A stretch of 64,000 bases of DNA, taken from positions 1 through 64,000 of the forward strand of contig JAJEFG010000084.1 in the NCBI GenBank assembly GCA_022820545.1, given 5' to 3'. This document shows positions 23,838 to 32,812 of the stretch, in pieces; position 1 is the first letter of the stretch; every line of letters starts with the position of its first letter. The notes beneath the pieces are model-generated. The model searched no databases. It was not told the origin of the DNA and was given only the letters and a program-made list of their open reading frames with translations. The translations under genes and the position numbers were made by a program. This stretch comes from Acidobacteriota bacterium (GTDB lineage Bacteria; Acidobacteriota; Vicinamibacteria; Marinacidobacterales; Marinacidobacteraceae).

Positions 23838-26329
23838 GAGCCCTCTCCGCTTCCCATCGGAGCTGCTGATTCTGCCAGATCGTCCGCCGCGGGCGCGGGA
23901 CGCGCCATGCGGAACGCGTCGCTGTTCACGACGCCGAGGACGAACGAGGACATGCGGTAGCCGCCCGCCTCCGCTCCGCGCGCGATGGCGCGGATCGCGG
24001 GCCCGTCGAAGTACTCGGCCCGGCGCCCGGTCGCGTAAGCGAGCAGGTGTTCCGTGAAATTCCGGACCAGGGGGATCGGCCGCTTCATGAGAACGCGGAC
24101 GAGTTCGGCAGGCGTGCTTACTTCGGTGCCGTCGTAGAACGTTCCCCGGGTGTCGAGCGCGACGCCGTTCTCACGCATCCGCACCCGCCCGGTCACGTCG
24201 TAGTTGTCGAGCGCGAGTCCGATCGGGTCCATGAACCGGTGGCACGCGCGGCAGGTGGGATTCGCCACGTGCATCTCGAGCCGCTCGCGCGTGGTGAGCC
24301 GCCGCCCGCGGCGGGCCGCCGCGGTGTCCTCGAAGGCGGGGATGTCGGGCGGCGGGGGCGGAGGCGGCGTGCCCATCAGCACCTCCATGACCCACTTCCC
24401 GCGCAGGACCGGCGACGTGCGCGCGGACATCGAGGTGAGGAGCAGCACGCTTCCGTGCCCCAGCACGCCGCGCCGGCTGTCGTCCGGATAGCTCACCCGC
24501 CGGAACTCGGGCCCCGAGACTCCCGGAATCCCGTAGTGCGCCGCGAGGCGCTCGTTCAGGAAGGTGTAGTCCGCCGTGAAGAGATCGAGCAGGCTGCCGT
24601 CCCCGCGCACGAGGTCGTCGAAGAAGAGCTGCGTCTCACGGACCAGGTCCTCGCGGAGCTGGCCGGTGAAGTCCGGGTAGAGATACGGCTCGGGCTGGTT
24701 GTCCTCCGCGTCCTGGAGCCGCAGCCACTGCGAGGCGAAGCGCGTCGAGAGCGCCTCGGCCCGCGGGTCCGCCAGCATCCGGCGCACCTGCGACTCCAGG
24801 ACCGCCGGGTCCGAGAGCCGTCCCTCCGCGGCGAGCGCCACCAGTTCGTCGTCCGGGCTGGCCGCCCAGAGGAAGAACGACAGCCGCGACGCGAGGTCCA
24901 CGTCCGCGATCCGGTAGCTCTCCCCGGGCGGAACCTCCGGCGGCGCCCGCTCGAGTCGGAAGATGAAGGACGGGCTGGCGAGGATCGACTGGAGCGCGGT
25001 CCGAATGCCGATCTCGAACCCGTCCTCCGCGGCGGCGCGTTCATAGAAGGCCATCGGTCCGGCGAGATCCTCATCCGTGACGGGACGCCGGTACGCCTCG
25101 CGCGCGAGCCGGGTCACGATCGACTTCGCACACGCCCGGGACTCCTCGGAAACGTCCGCTGCCGTCGCTCCGTCCTCCGGATAGCAGTCGAAGATCTTGC
25201 GGCGGCTCGCCGTCTCCGAGAGCCCGGCACTGCGGCCCGGGCCGGTGATCATCAGCTCGCTCAGGTGGGGCAGCGCGGTGATCCCGTAGTTCGCCCACGC
25301 CTGGGAGTCCTCGCCTCCGACGAAGGACCAGCCCGGCGTCTTCAGGGGATCCTCGTACGGCCCCTCGATCGTACGGACGAAGGCCGCCGCGACCTGGCGC
25401 TGCCCGGCCCTCACGAAGATCGGTTCGGTGCGGATCGGCACCGTCGAGCGGCCGCCGTGCTCGAGGCCGAGGAGGGCGACGCCCTCCCCGTCGATGGAGA
25501 TGTCCACGTCCTGGAAGCCGGTCCCCCGGCCGAAGAGCGTCTCGATCGAGATCACGTACTCCCCGTCCACCGGGAAGTCGTGGGTGATGACCATCCCGCC
25601 GCGCGTCCCGTACGGCGTGCCCTCGAGGTGATCCCAGGCGTGCTGCGAGACGTCGATGGGATTCGTGTACTTCGCGGTCCGGGAGAGCGCGTCCGGGTTG
25701 CCGACGGCGATCCGGCTGACTTCCGTGGCGGCCCGCAGGTAGGCCTCGAGAAGGGTCGTCGACAGACCCTGCGCGTCCGACATGTTGTCGAAGGCGCCGA
25801 GGTAGGTGTCCGCCGGCAGCCAGCGGCCGGCCTCGATTTCGAGATCGAGGAGATCGCGGATGACGCGCTCGTACTCGGCCCGGTTCAGCCGCTGGAAGCG
25901 CCGTGCGCCGGGGTTCCGGGAGCGGGCGGCCTCGCCGTCGACCACGGTCTCGAGCGTCTCGGCCAGGGCGAGCAGCGTTTCGGGCGGCGGGCGGCGCTGG
26001 CCCGGCGGCGGCATCATTCCGGCCCGCAGCTTCCGGATCATCTTTTCGGCGGTCTCCGCCTGTTCGTGCGCCGTGTCCACGGCGAACTCCCGCAGCGTGA
26101 GGTTTCCGGTCCGGAGACGCTCGTTGTGGCAGACGACGCAGTAGCGCTGCACCACGCCGGTGAGTTCCGCAGAGTTTGCAAGAGCGGCCTCAGGCTCGGG
26201 GGAGGGCGCGGTAGGGGACGCACCGTCCTCCGGGGGTTGCCCGGTCAGGGCGAACCACAAGAAGAGAACCGCGCCCGCGCTCATCGCCTTAACCCACGGA
26301 AGATACCTGAATCGACCGCCGCTTCCCAT
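23834..26329 (-). CDS. Planctomycete-type cytochrome c-like protein, DUF1587/DUF1592/DUF1588/DUF1585
   Basis: The protein has 831 residues. ATG 26329 was chosen because it gives a signal peptide with a basic start (MGSGGRFRYLPWVKA) and one hydrophobic helix. TTG 26350 and ATG 26284 are alternatives. A first heme-type motif CVVCH stands near residue 60 and a second, CRACH, near 695. Between them run DUF1587 (FQRLNRAEYERVIRDLLDL), a beta-rich segment, DUF1595/DUF1592 (RPVTDEDL, IADVDLASRLSFFLWAA, ASQWLRLQ) and DUF1588 (YTFLNERLAAHYGIPG, TSMSARTSPVLRGKWV). DUF1585 ends the chain (FTEHLLAYATGRRAEYFD). It is likely a periplasmic redox protein and its substrate is unknown. It heads the three-gene operon and is divergent from kbl. 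Confidence 0.9.
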   Translation of the reverse strand: MGSGGRFRYLPWVKAMSAGAVLFLWFALTGQPPEDGASPTAPSPEPEAALANSAELTGVVQRYCVVCHNERLRTGNLTLREFAVDTAHEQAETAEKMIRKLRAGMMPPPGQRRPPPETLLALAETLETVVDGEAARSRNPGARRFQRLNRAEYERVIRDLLDLEIEAGRWLPADTYLGAFDNMSDAQGLSTTLLEAYLRAATEVSRIAVGNPDALSRTAKYTNPIDVSQHAWDHLEGTPYGTRGGMVITHDFPVDGEYVISIETLFGRGTGFQDVDISIDGEGVALLGLEHGGRSTVPIRTEPIFVRAGQRQVAAAFVRTIEGPYEDPLKTPGWSFVGGEDSQAWANYGITALPHLSELMITGPGRSAGLSETASRRKIFDCYPEDGATAADVSEESRACAKSIVTRLAREAYRRPVTDEDLAGPMAFYERAAAEDGFEIGIRTALQSILASPSFIFRLERAPPEVPPGESYRIADVDLASRLSFFLWAASPDDELVALAAEGRLSDPAVLESQVRRMLADPRAEALSTRFASQWLRLQDAEDNQPEPYLYPDFTGQLREDLVRETQLFFDDLVRGDGSLLDLFTADYTFLNERLAAHYGIPGVSGPEFRRVSYPDDSRRGVLGHGSVLLLTSMSARTSPVLRGKWVMEVLMGTPPPPPPPDIPAFEDTAAARRGRRLTTRERLEMHVANPTCRACHRFMDPIGLALDNYDVTGRVRMRENGVALDTRGTFYDGTEVSTPAELVRVLMKRPIPLVRNFTEHLLAYATGRRAEYFDGPAIRAIARGAEAGGYRMSSFVLGVVNSDAFRMARPAPAADDLAESAAPMGSGEGS

Positions 26330-26383
26330 CCGCAGCCGTAGCCTCGCCAACCGATACAGTCTCGCTCCCCAGGAGAACCCCCA

Positions 26384-27568
26384 ATGAACGCCGAGACGCT
26401 GTCATCCATCCGCGGTGAACTGGCTGCCATCCAGGAGGCCGGGCTCGAGAAGCGGGAGCGGCTGATCCTCTCGCCGCAGGGCGCCCTGATCCGGGTCGGG
26501 GGAGAGGAAGTCCTGAACTTCTGCGCCAACAACTACCTCGGTCTGGGAAACGACCCCCGGGTGCTCGCGGCCGCCGCGCGGGGTCTGGAAAGGCGCGGTT
26601 TCGGGCTCAGTTCGGTCCGCTTCATCTGCGGCACCCAGGACATCCACCGCGAGCTGGAGCGGCGGATCGCCGAGTTCCTGGGCACCGAGGACACCATCCT
26701 CTACAGCTCGTGTTTCGACGCGAACGGCGGCCTCTTCGAGACCATCCTCGGGGCCGAGGACGCGATCGTCAGCGACGAGCTGAACCACGCCAGCATCATC
26801 GACGGCGTCCGCCTCTGCCGCGCCCAGCGGTTCCGCTACCGGAACCGGGACATGGACGACCTGGCGGCGAAGCTCGAGGAATGCGCCGGGGCGCGCCGCA
26901 AGCTGATCGCGACCGACGGCGTCTTCAGCATGGACGGGACGCTGGCGCCGCTCGAGGACATCTGCGAGCTGGCCGACCGCCACCGGGCGCTGGTCATGGT
27001 GGACGACTCGCACGCCACCGGCTTCATCGGAGACACCGGCCGCGGGACTCCCGAGCGCTTCGGAGTCTCGGAGCGGGTGGACATCATCACCTCGACGCTC
27101 GGCAAGGCGCTCGGCGGCGCCGCCGGCGGGTTCACGTCGGGGCGCGGCGAGATCGTGGCGCTGCTGCGCCAGCGCAGCCGTCCCTATCTGTTCTCGAACA
27201 CCCTGGCGCCGGCGATCGTCTCGGCGGCCCTCGAGGTCGTGTCGCTGCTCTCGACGACCGAGGAACCGCGGGAGCGGCTGCGGCGGAACACCCGGCGGTT
27301 CCGCGAGGCGATGACGGGGGCGGGATTCGAGATCCCGGACGGCGAGCACCCCATCGTTCCCGTGATGCTCGGCGACGCCCGTCTCGCCTCCGGGATGGCC
27401 GACGACCTCCTCGAACGCGGCATCTACGTGATCGGCTTCAGCTTTCCGGTCGTCCCGCGGGGCCTGGCCCGCATCCGGGTGCAGCTCTCGGCGGCTCACG
27501 ACGACGAGCAGGTGGATCGCGCGGTGGCGGCGTTCATCGAATGCGGCCGGGCTCGGGGCGTGATCTGA
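26384..27568 (+). CDS. kbl: Glycine C-acetyltransferase (2-amino-3-ketobutyrate CoA ligase)
   Basis: The protein has 394 residues and belongs to the alpha-oxoamine synthase family. Marks are the substrate motif [35 protein letters not shown] (typical of KBL), [19 protein letters not shown] and the PLP lysine segment [14 protein letters not shown]. It splits 2-amino-3-oxobutyrate with CoA into glycine and acetyl-CoA in threonine breakdown. Threonine dehydrogenase is usually adjacent but is absent here. A Shine-Dalgarno sequence (AGGAGA) lies 9 bp before the ATG. The PP-loop gene follows after 19 bp. Confidence 0.93.
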   Translation: MNAETLSSIRGELAAIQEAGLEKRERLILSPQGALIRVGGEEVLNFCANNYLGLGNDPRVLAAAARGLERRGFGLSSVRFICGTQDIHRELERRIAEFLGTEDTILYSSCFDANGGLFETILGAEDAIVSDELNHASIIDGVRLCRAQRFRYRNRDMDDLAAKLEECAGARRKLIATDGVFSMDGTLAPLEDICELADRHRALVMVDDSHATGFIGDTGRGTPERFGVSERVDIITSTLGKALGGAAGGFTSGRGEIVALLRQRSRPYLFSNTLAPAIVSAALEVVSLLSTTEEPRERLRRNTRRFREAMTGAGFEIPDGEHPIVPVMLGDARLASGMADDLLERGIYVIGFSFPVVPRGLARIRVQLSAAHDDEQVDRAVAAFIECGRARGVI

Positions 27569-27587
27569 CCGCCGCGCCCGGCAGGGG

Positions 27588-28301
27588 ATGAGCCGGCCGC
27601 GCGAACCGGTCGCCCTCGCCTTCAGCGGCGGCAAGGACAGTTCGCTCTCGCTCCACGCGCTTCGCGCCGAGGACCGGTTCGAGGTTGCCGCGCTGGTCAC
27701 CACGGTGACCGAGGGGTACGACCGGATCAGCATGCACGGGGTCCGCCGCTCGCTGCTGCGCGAGCAGGCGGCCTCGATCGGCCTTCCCCTCACCGACGTC
27801 ACCATCCCGCCGCGAGCCTCGAACGAGATCTACGAGCGCGCCATGGGCAAGGCGTTCAGCCGGCTCGGCGAGCGCGGCATCCGGCGAGTCGCTTTCGGAG
27901 ACCTCTTTCTCGAGGACGTGCGCGACTATCGCCTGCGGCAACTGGGGGCCCTCGGCCTCGAGTGCGTGTTTCCGCTCTGGGGGCGGCCGACCGGGGCGCT
28001 TGCCCGGACGTTCGTCGACGAGGGATTCCGCGCCCGGATCGTCTGCCTGGACCCCGCCGCCCTCGACGCCTCGTTCGCCGGGCGGACGTTCGACGACGCC
28101 TTCCTGGCCGACCTGCCGGAGGGCGTGGACCCCTGCGGAGAGAACGGCGAGTTCCACACTTTCGTCTTCGACGGACCCATCTTTTGCCGTCCGCTCGCCG
28201 TTTCGGTCGGCGAGGTGGTCGAGCGCGACGGCTTCTGGTTCTGCGACCTCTTGCCGTCGACCCGGGAGGCGGGCGCCGCTGGTAATCTCTCGGGCGAGTG
28301 A
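27588..28301 (+). CDS. PP-loop ATPase, DUF71/COG2102 (diphthine-ammonia ligase-like)
   Basis: The protein has 237 residues. The N-terminal SGGKDSSLSLHAL is the PP-loop that activates substrates by adenylation. DVTIPPRASNEIYERAM and the C-terminal EGVDPCGENGEFHTFVFDGPIF are DUF71 signatures. Archaeal and eukaryotic members make diphthamide. Bacteria lack diphthamide, and published comparative genomics predicted a role in vitamin B12 salvage for bacterial members clustered with B12 uptake genes. The next genes here, a membrane protein and a cobalamin-binding-like protein, fit that idea. Confidence 0.85.
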   Translation: MSRPREPVALAFSGGKDSSLSLHALRAEDRFEVAALVTTVTEGYDRISMHGVRRSLLREQAASIGLPLTDVTIPPRASNEIYERAMGKAFSRLGERGIRRVAFGDLFLEDVRDYRLRQLGALGLECVFPLWGRPTGALARTFVDEGFRARIVCLDPAALDASFAGRTFDDAFLADLPEGVDPCGENGEFHTFVFDGPIFCRPLAVSVGEVVERDGFWFCDLLPSTREAGAAGNLSGE

Positions 28302-28317
28302 TTCCGCTAGGAGACCC

Positions 28318-28914
28318 ATGACGTCCATCCGCCTCCCCGTCCTGCTCGCGATCGTCGCGCTCAGCGTCGGCGTCCGGCTCGCCCCGTACGTGTTCGGCGC
28401 CCATCACGTCGATCCCGGATCCATGGCCTATCCGTGGAACTTCTCGCCGATCCTGGCGCTCTCGCTCTTCGGCGGGGCCCTCTACGCCTCGCGCCGGCTC
28501 GTGTACCTCGTTCCGCTGGCCACCTATCTGCTGGGAGACATCGGCATCTGGGCCGTGACCGGCCGCGCCGACTGGGCCCTCTACGCGGGCCAGCCGGTGG
28601 TGTATCTGGCGGTGGCCCTGGTCGCCACCTGCGGTTTCCTGATGCGCGGGAAGCGGTCCTGGGGACGGCTGGCGGGCTCCGGCCTCCTCGCGGCGGTGGG
28701 CTTCTTCATCGTCACCAACTTCGCTGTCTGGGCGTCCGGCGGCGGCGTCCGCTATCCGCTGAACCTCGCCGGACTCGTCGACTGTTACGTGCAGGCCATC
28801 CCCTTCTTCCGTAACAGCCTCGTCAGCATGGCGGTGTTCCTGCCGCTGCTGTTCAGCCCGGTGGCGCTCCGGGACCGGTCGCTGGTTCCGAGCTGGCAAC
28901 CTTCGACCAACTGA
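28318..28914 (+). CDS. DUF6580-like integral membrane protein
   Basis: The protein has 198 residues and about six hydrophobic segments (VLLAIVALSVGVRLAPYVF, FSPILALSLFGGALYA, LVYLVPLATYLLGDIGIW, VYLAVALVATCGFLM, LLAAVGFFIVTNFAVWA, SLVSMAVFLPLLFSP). The start ATG follows AGGAGA at a good distance. The size and the pattern HHVDPGSMAYPWNFSPILALSLFGG fit DUF6580, a putative transport family reminiscent of ECF S components. It lies 16 bp after the DUF71 gene and 9 bp before the cobalamin-binding-like gene. A role in B12 or precursor uptake is therefore plausible but unproven. Confidence 0.75.
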   Translation: MTSIRLPVLLAIVALSVGVRLAPYVFGAHHVDPGSMAYPWNFSPILALSLFGGALYASRRLVYLVPLATYLLGDIGIWAVTGRADWALYAGQPVVYLAVALVATCGFLMRGKRSWGRLAGSGLLAAVGFFIVTNFAVWASGGGVRYPLNLAGLVDCYVQAIPFFRNSLVSMAVFLPLLFSPVALRDRSLVPSWQPSTN

Positions 28915-28923
28915 CGGCCGCGG

Positions 28924-29859
28924 GTGGCCGAGCCGCGCGTCGTCTCGCTGATCGCGAGCGCCACCGAGATCGTCAGTGCGCTCGGCATGGAGCACCGCCT
29001 CGTCGGACGCTCGCACGAATGTGACTTTCCGCCGTCCATCCTGAGTCTTCCGGTCTGTTCCTCGTCCAAGGTGGACGCGGCGGCGTCGAGCCGGGACATC
29101 GACCTTCAGGTCCGCGAGATCGTGGGAGAGGCCCTGTCCGTGTACCGGGTGGATGGACGGCTCCTCGACGAACTGGCGCCCACCGTGATCGTCACCCAGA
29201 CCCAGTGCGAGGTCTGCGCGGTGAGCCTCCGCGATGTGGAGGAAGCGGTCTCGGAGGTGGTGCGATCCCAGCCCCGGATCGTTCCCCTGGCGCCGATGGC
29301 GCTTGGCGACGTGTTGGACGACATCGAGGCGGTGGCGGCAGCGCTCGGAATTCCCGACCGGGGCCGGGAGCTGACGGCGGAATTGAGGGCGCGGCTGGAC
29401 GCGCTCCGGGCAAGAGCCGCCGGAATCCGGAGCCGCCCCCGGATCGCCTGCGTCGAGTGGATCGACCCGCCCATGCACGCGGGCAACTGGGTTCCCGAGC
29501 TGGTGGAGATCGCGGGCGGCAAGGTGCTGGCGGGGGAGCCGGGCCGCCACTCCGGGTACTTCGAGTTCGAGGAGCTGCTCTCCATGGACCCGGATGTCAT
29601 CGCGGTCATGCCCTGCGGATTCGACATCCCCCGCACCCGGGCCGAGATGCCCGCTCTCGCCGCCCAGCCGGGATGGAACGATCTCACGGCGGTCCGCCGG
29701 GGGCGCGTCTTCCTCACCGACGGCAACCAGTACTTCAACCGCCCCGGTCCGCGCGTCGTAGAGTCCGCGGAAATCCTCGCCGAGCTTCTCCATCCGGACG
29801 AGTTCGATTTCGGACATCGGGATTCGGGCTGGACGCCGTGGGTGGGTGACACCGACTGA
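28924..29859 (+). CDS. Cobalamin-binding-like protein (BtuF family fold), no signal peptide
   Basis: The protein has 311 residues and starts at GTG. It is a type III solute-binding protein: RVVSLIASATEIVSALGMEHRLVGRSHECDFP, TVIVTQTQCEVCAVS, RIACVEWIDPPMHAGNWVPELVEIAGG and GRVFLTDGNQYFNRPGPRVVESAEILAELLHP. These phrases are shared with proteins annotated as cobalamin-binding. There is no signal peptide or lipobox, so it probably works in the cytoplasm and not as an ABC receptor. No BtuC or BtuD gene is in the window. It may instead bind a corrinoid for salvage. The end overlaps the small Cys protein by 14 bp. Confidence 0.85.
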   Translation: MAEPRVVSLIASATEIVSALGMEHRLVGRSHECDFPPSILSLPVCSSSKVDAAASSRDIDLQVREIVGEALSVYRVDGRLLDELAPTVIVTQTQCEVCAVSLRDVEEAVSEVVRSQPRIVPLAPMALGDVLDDIEAVAAALGIPDRGRELTAELRARLDALRARAAGIRSRPRIACVEWIDPPMHAGNWVPELVEIAGGKVLAGEPGRHSGYFEFEELLSMDPDVIAVMPCGFDIPRTRAEMPALAAQPGWNDLTAVRRGRVFLTDGNQYFNRPGPRVVESAEILAELLHPDEFDFGHRDSGWTPWVGDTD

Positions 29860-30070
29860 AGCGCCGCCCGACGCGCGGGTCGGGAGCGGTCTCTGCAACG
29901 CCTGCCGCTACGCCGGGCTCGTCGCCTCCCGCCGTAGCCGCTTCGTTCTCTGCGAGCGTTCGTTCGAGGATGCGCGGTTTGCCCGCTATCCGCGGCTGCC
30001 AGTACTGACCTGCGACGGCTTCGTCCCGCGCCCGTCCCGGGACGCGCGGTCTGCCGATTCCGGTCGCTGA
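29846..30070 (+). CDS. Small conserved cysteine protein
   Basis: The protein has 74 residues, starts at GTG and overlaps the preceding gene by 14 bp. It has CNAC at 17-20 (GLCNACRYAGLVASRRSRFVLCERSFED) and Cys36 and Cys56 (FARYPRLPVLTCDGFVP), so four cysteines could form a small metal site. Similar short proteins are annotated as hypothetical in other high-GC bacteria, to my knowledge. Its function is unknown. The position suggests a link to the cobalamin-binding-like protein. It is short but its composition and spacing look genuinely coding. Confidence 0.6.
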   Translation: MTPTEAPPDARVGSGLCNACRYAGLVASRRSRFVLCERSFEDARFARYPRLPVLTCDGFVPRPSRDARSADSGR

Positions 30071-30136
30071 AGGCCAGCGGCGGGTCCGGCGGCCCCAGCA
30101 GCGCCGGTGGGAGGTGTGTTCGGAGACGATATCTGC

Positions 30137-30142
30137 TATACT
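30137..30142 (+). promoter_or_regulatory. -10-like hexamer upstream of clpB
   Basis: TATACT lies in the most AT-rich stretch of the neighbourhood (30130-30180), 36 bp before the clpB ATG. I see no CIRCE or HAIR operator and no sigma-32-type CCCCAT box. Confidence 0.4.
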
Positions 30143-30178
30143 TCATATCAGACTTAATGAGCATGGAGTAGATAGATC

Positions 30179-32800
30179 ATGTCTTTGCCTCTCACCGAAC
30201 GCGCCGGCGCCGCCCTGTCGCGGGCTGCGAGCCTTGCGGAGGAACGCAAGAACCCCGAAACCACCCCCGAGCACCTGCTCGCCGCGTTGCTCGACGACGC
30301 TCCGGACGGGCTCGCGCTGCGGCTGCTGCGCCGGCTGGATGTCGAGCCCTCGGTTCTGGGCCGGAAGCTCGATGCGGCTCTCGGCGCCTTGCCGGTCCAG
30401 CGGTACCCGGAGACGGACGCCCCTCCGGCGTCCAGGGATCTCGCCAAGCTGATCCACGCCGCATCGGGCGAAGCGAAGAAGCTCGGGGACGAGTTCCTGA
30501 GCGTGGAACACCTGCTCCTGGCTCTCGTCTCGCAGAAGTCGGCCGCCGGGGCCGCGCTCGGCGCGGCCGGCGTGGACCGCAAGAAGCTGGAGGCCGCGGT
30601 CCGGGCGGTGCGCGGTCCCGCGCGCGCCACGGGTCCCAACCCTGAGAGCGCCTACGAACCGCTCCAGAAATACGGACGGGACCTCACCGCGCTCGCCCGC
30701 GCCGACAAGCTCGACCCGGTGATCGGCCGCGACGACGAGATCCGGCGGGTGATGCAGATCCTCTCCCGCCGCACCAAGAACAATCCGGTGCTGCTCGGGG
30801 AACCCGGGGTCGGCAAGACCGCCATCGCCGAAGGGTTGGCGCTCCGGATCGTCAAGGGCGACGTGCCCGAGGGTCTTCGCGAACGGCAGGTGGTCGCGCT
30901 CGACATGGGGGCCCTCGTCGCCGGCGCGAAGTTCCGGGGCGAGTTCGAGGAGCGCCTCAAGGCGGTCCTCGGTGCGGTCCAGGAGGCGGACGGCCGGGTC
31001 ATCCTGTTCATCGACGAACTGCACACGGTCGTCGGGGCCGGCAGGACGGACGGGGCGATGGACGCTTCCAACCTCCTGAAGCCGGCGCTCGCCCGGGGAG
31101 ACCTGCATTGCATCGGGGCGACCACCCTCGACGAGTACCGGCAGCACGTCGAGAAGGACGCGGCGCTCGAGCGCCGATTCCAGACGGTGGTCGTCGACGA
31201 ACCGTCCGTCCCGGACACCGTGACCATCCTCCGCGGCCTCAAGGAGCGCTACGAGGTCCACCACGGGGTGCGCATCCAGGACGCCGCGCTGCTGGCCGCC
31301 GCTTCGATGTCCAGCCGCTACATCTCCGGCCGCTTCCTGCCGGACAAGGCCATCGATCTGGTGGACGAATCGGCCGCCCGCCTGCGCACCGAGATGGACA
31401 GCCTGCCCACCGGTCTGGACGAGGTGGAGCGGAAGCTGCTGTCGCTCCAGATCGAGCGGGAGGCGCTCAGGAAGGAAAAGGACGACGCCTCCTCGAAGTG
31501 GCGCGCGGACCTCGAACGGCGGATCGCCGACCTCGAGGAGGAAGCCCGGGCGCTCCGCACCCAGTGGCAGGGCGAGAAAGCGCAGCTCCTTGAAGTGAGG
31601 AGACTCCGCGAGCGTCTCGAGGAAGCGAACCTGGCGATGGAGCGCGCCGAGCGCGAGCAGGATCTGGGCAGGGCCGCCGAACTCCGCTTCGGCACCACCC
31701 TCGAACTGAAGCGCGAGCTCGCCGCCGCCGAGGCGCGGCTCGGGGGACAGGAAGGACGGTTGCTGCGGGAGGAAGTGGACGCCTCGGACGTGGCGTCGGT
31801 GGTCTCCCGCTGGACCGGGATTCCGGTGGACCGGCTTCTCGAGGGCGAGCGTGAGAAGCTGCTCCGGCTCGGAGACCTGCTCCACCGCCGGGTCGTCGGC
31901 CAGGACGAAGGCGTGCGGGCGGTCGCCGATGCGGTGGTCCGCGCCCGCGCCGGCGTCCAGGATCCGGACCGCCCGCTCGGCGCTTTCCTCTTCGCCGGCC
32001 CCACGGGGGTCGGCAAGACCGAACTCGCGCGCGCGCTCGCCGCCGAACTCTTCGACGACGAGCACGCGATGGTGCGCCTCGACATGACGGAGTACACCGA
32101 GAAGCACTCGGTGTCCCGGCTCACGGGCGCGCCTCCCGGCTACGTCGGCTTCGAGGAAGGGGGACAGTTGACGGAGGCGGTGCGGCGCCGTCCGTTCGCG
32201 GTCATCCTGCTGGACGAGATCGAGAAGGCGCATCCCGAGGTCCGCACCGTGCTGCTCCAGGTGCTCGACGACGGCCGGCTCACGGATTCCCACGGCCGGC
32301 TGGTGAACTTCCGCAACACGGTCCTGATCATGACCTCGAACGTCGGCAGCGACCGCGTTCTCGCGCTGACCGAGGCGGGCCGCGGCTACGAGGCGATGAA
32401 GCGGGAGGTCGTTTCCGAACTCCGCCGCGAGTTCCCGCCCGAGTTCCTGAACCGGGTGGACGAGACCGTGGTGTTCCGGAGCCTGACGCGCGACCAGGTG
32501 GCGGAGATCGTCAACCTGCAGCTCGAGCGGCTGCGCGAGCGGCTCCGCGATCAGGACCTGTCGCTCGAGGTGACCGACGAGGCCCTCAAGGTATTGGCCG
32601 CCGAGGGCTACGACCCGCTCTACGGCGCCCGTCCGGTCCGCCGCGTGATCCAGCACCGGGTCGAGACGCCGGTCGCGCGGATGATCGTGGGGGGCGCGCT
32701 CCCGTCCGGAGCCTCGGTCAGGGTGGCGGCCGAACCCGGCGGGACGATCGAAGTGGCGGTGGGAGAACGGGCAGCCGCTGGCGAGCCGGTTCCGGTGTAG
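30179..32800 (+). CDS. clpB: ATP-dependent disaggregase ClpB
   Basis: The protein has 873 residues. It has an N-terminal double Clp repeat (about 5-145), first AAA+ domain with Walker A GEPGVGKT at 207, a coiled-coil middle domain of about 120 residues (410-535), and second AAA+ domain with GPTGVGKT at 607. [21 protein letters not shown] and [21 protein letters not shown] are family phrases. The long middle domain separates ClpB from ClpA and ClpC, and there is no ClpP-docking IGF-type loop that I can see. It rescues aggregated proteins together with DnaK in the cytoplasm. It is apparently monocistronic and converges on the MATE gene with a 12-bp gap. Confidence 0.95.
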   Translation: MSLPLTERAGAALSRAASLAEERKNPETTPEHLLAALLDDAPDGLALRLLRRLDVEPSVLGRKLDAALGALPVQRYPETDAPPASRDLAKLIHAASGEAKKLGDEFLSVEHLLLALVSQKSAAGAALGAAGVDRKKLEAAVRAVRGPARATGPNPESAYEPLQKYGRDLTALARADKLDPVIGRDDEIRRVMQILSRRTKNNPVLLGEPGVGKTAIAEGLALRIVKGDVPEGLRERQVVALDMGALVAGAKFRGEFEERLKAVLGAVQEADGRVILFIDELHTVVGAGRTDGAMDASNLLKPALARGDLHCIGATTLDEYRQHVEKDAALERRFQTVVVDEPSVPDTVTILRGLKERYEVHHGVRIQDAALLAAASMSSRYISGRFLPDKAIDLVDESAARLRTEMDSLPTGLDEVERKLLSLQIEREALRKEKDDASSKWRADLERRIADLEEEARALRTQWQGEKAQLLEVRRLRERLEEANLAMERAEREQDLGRAAELRFGTTLELKRELAAAEARLGGQEGRLLREEVDASDVASVVSRWTGIPVDRLLEGEREKLLRLGDLLHRRVVGQDEGVRAVADAVVRARAGVQDPDRPLGAFLFAGPTGVGKTELARALAAELFDDEHAMVRLDMTEYTEKHSVSRLTGAPPGYVGFEEGGQLTEAVRRRPFAVILLDEIEKAHPEVRTVLLQVLDDGRLTDSHGRLVNFRNTVLIMTSNVGSDRVLALTEAGRGYEAMKREVVSELRREFPPEFLNRVDETVVFRSLTRDQVAEIVNLQLERLRERLRDQDLSLEVTDEALKVLAAEGYDPLYGARPVRRVIQHRVETPVARMIVGGALPSGASVRVAAEPGGTIEVAVGERAAAGEPVPV

Positions 32801-32812
32801 TCCCGTCCGGGA

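Noticed and set aside
30100-30178. Heat-shock operator (CIRCE, HAIR) before clpB
   Set aside because: The AT-rich stretch has only partial symmetry; neither consensus is present.
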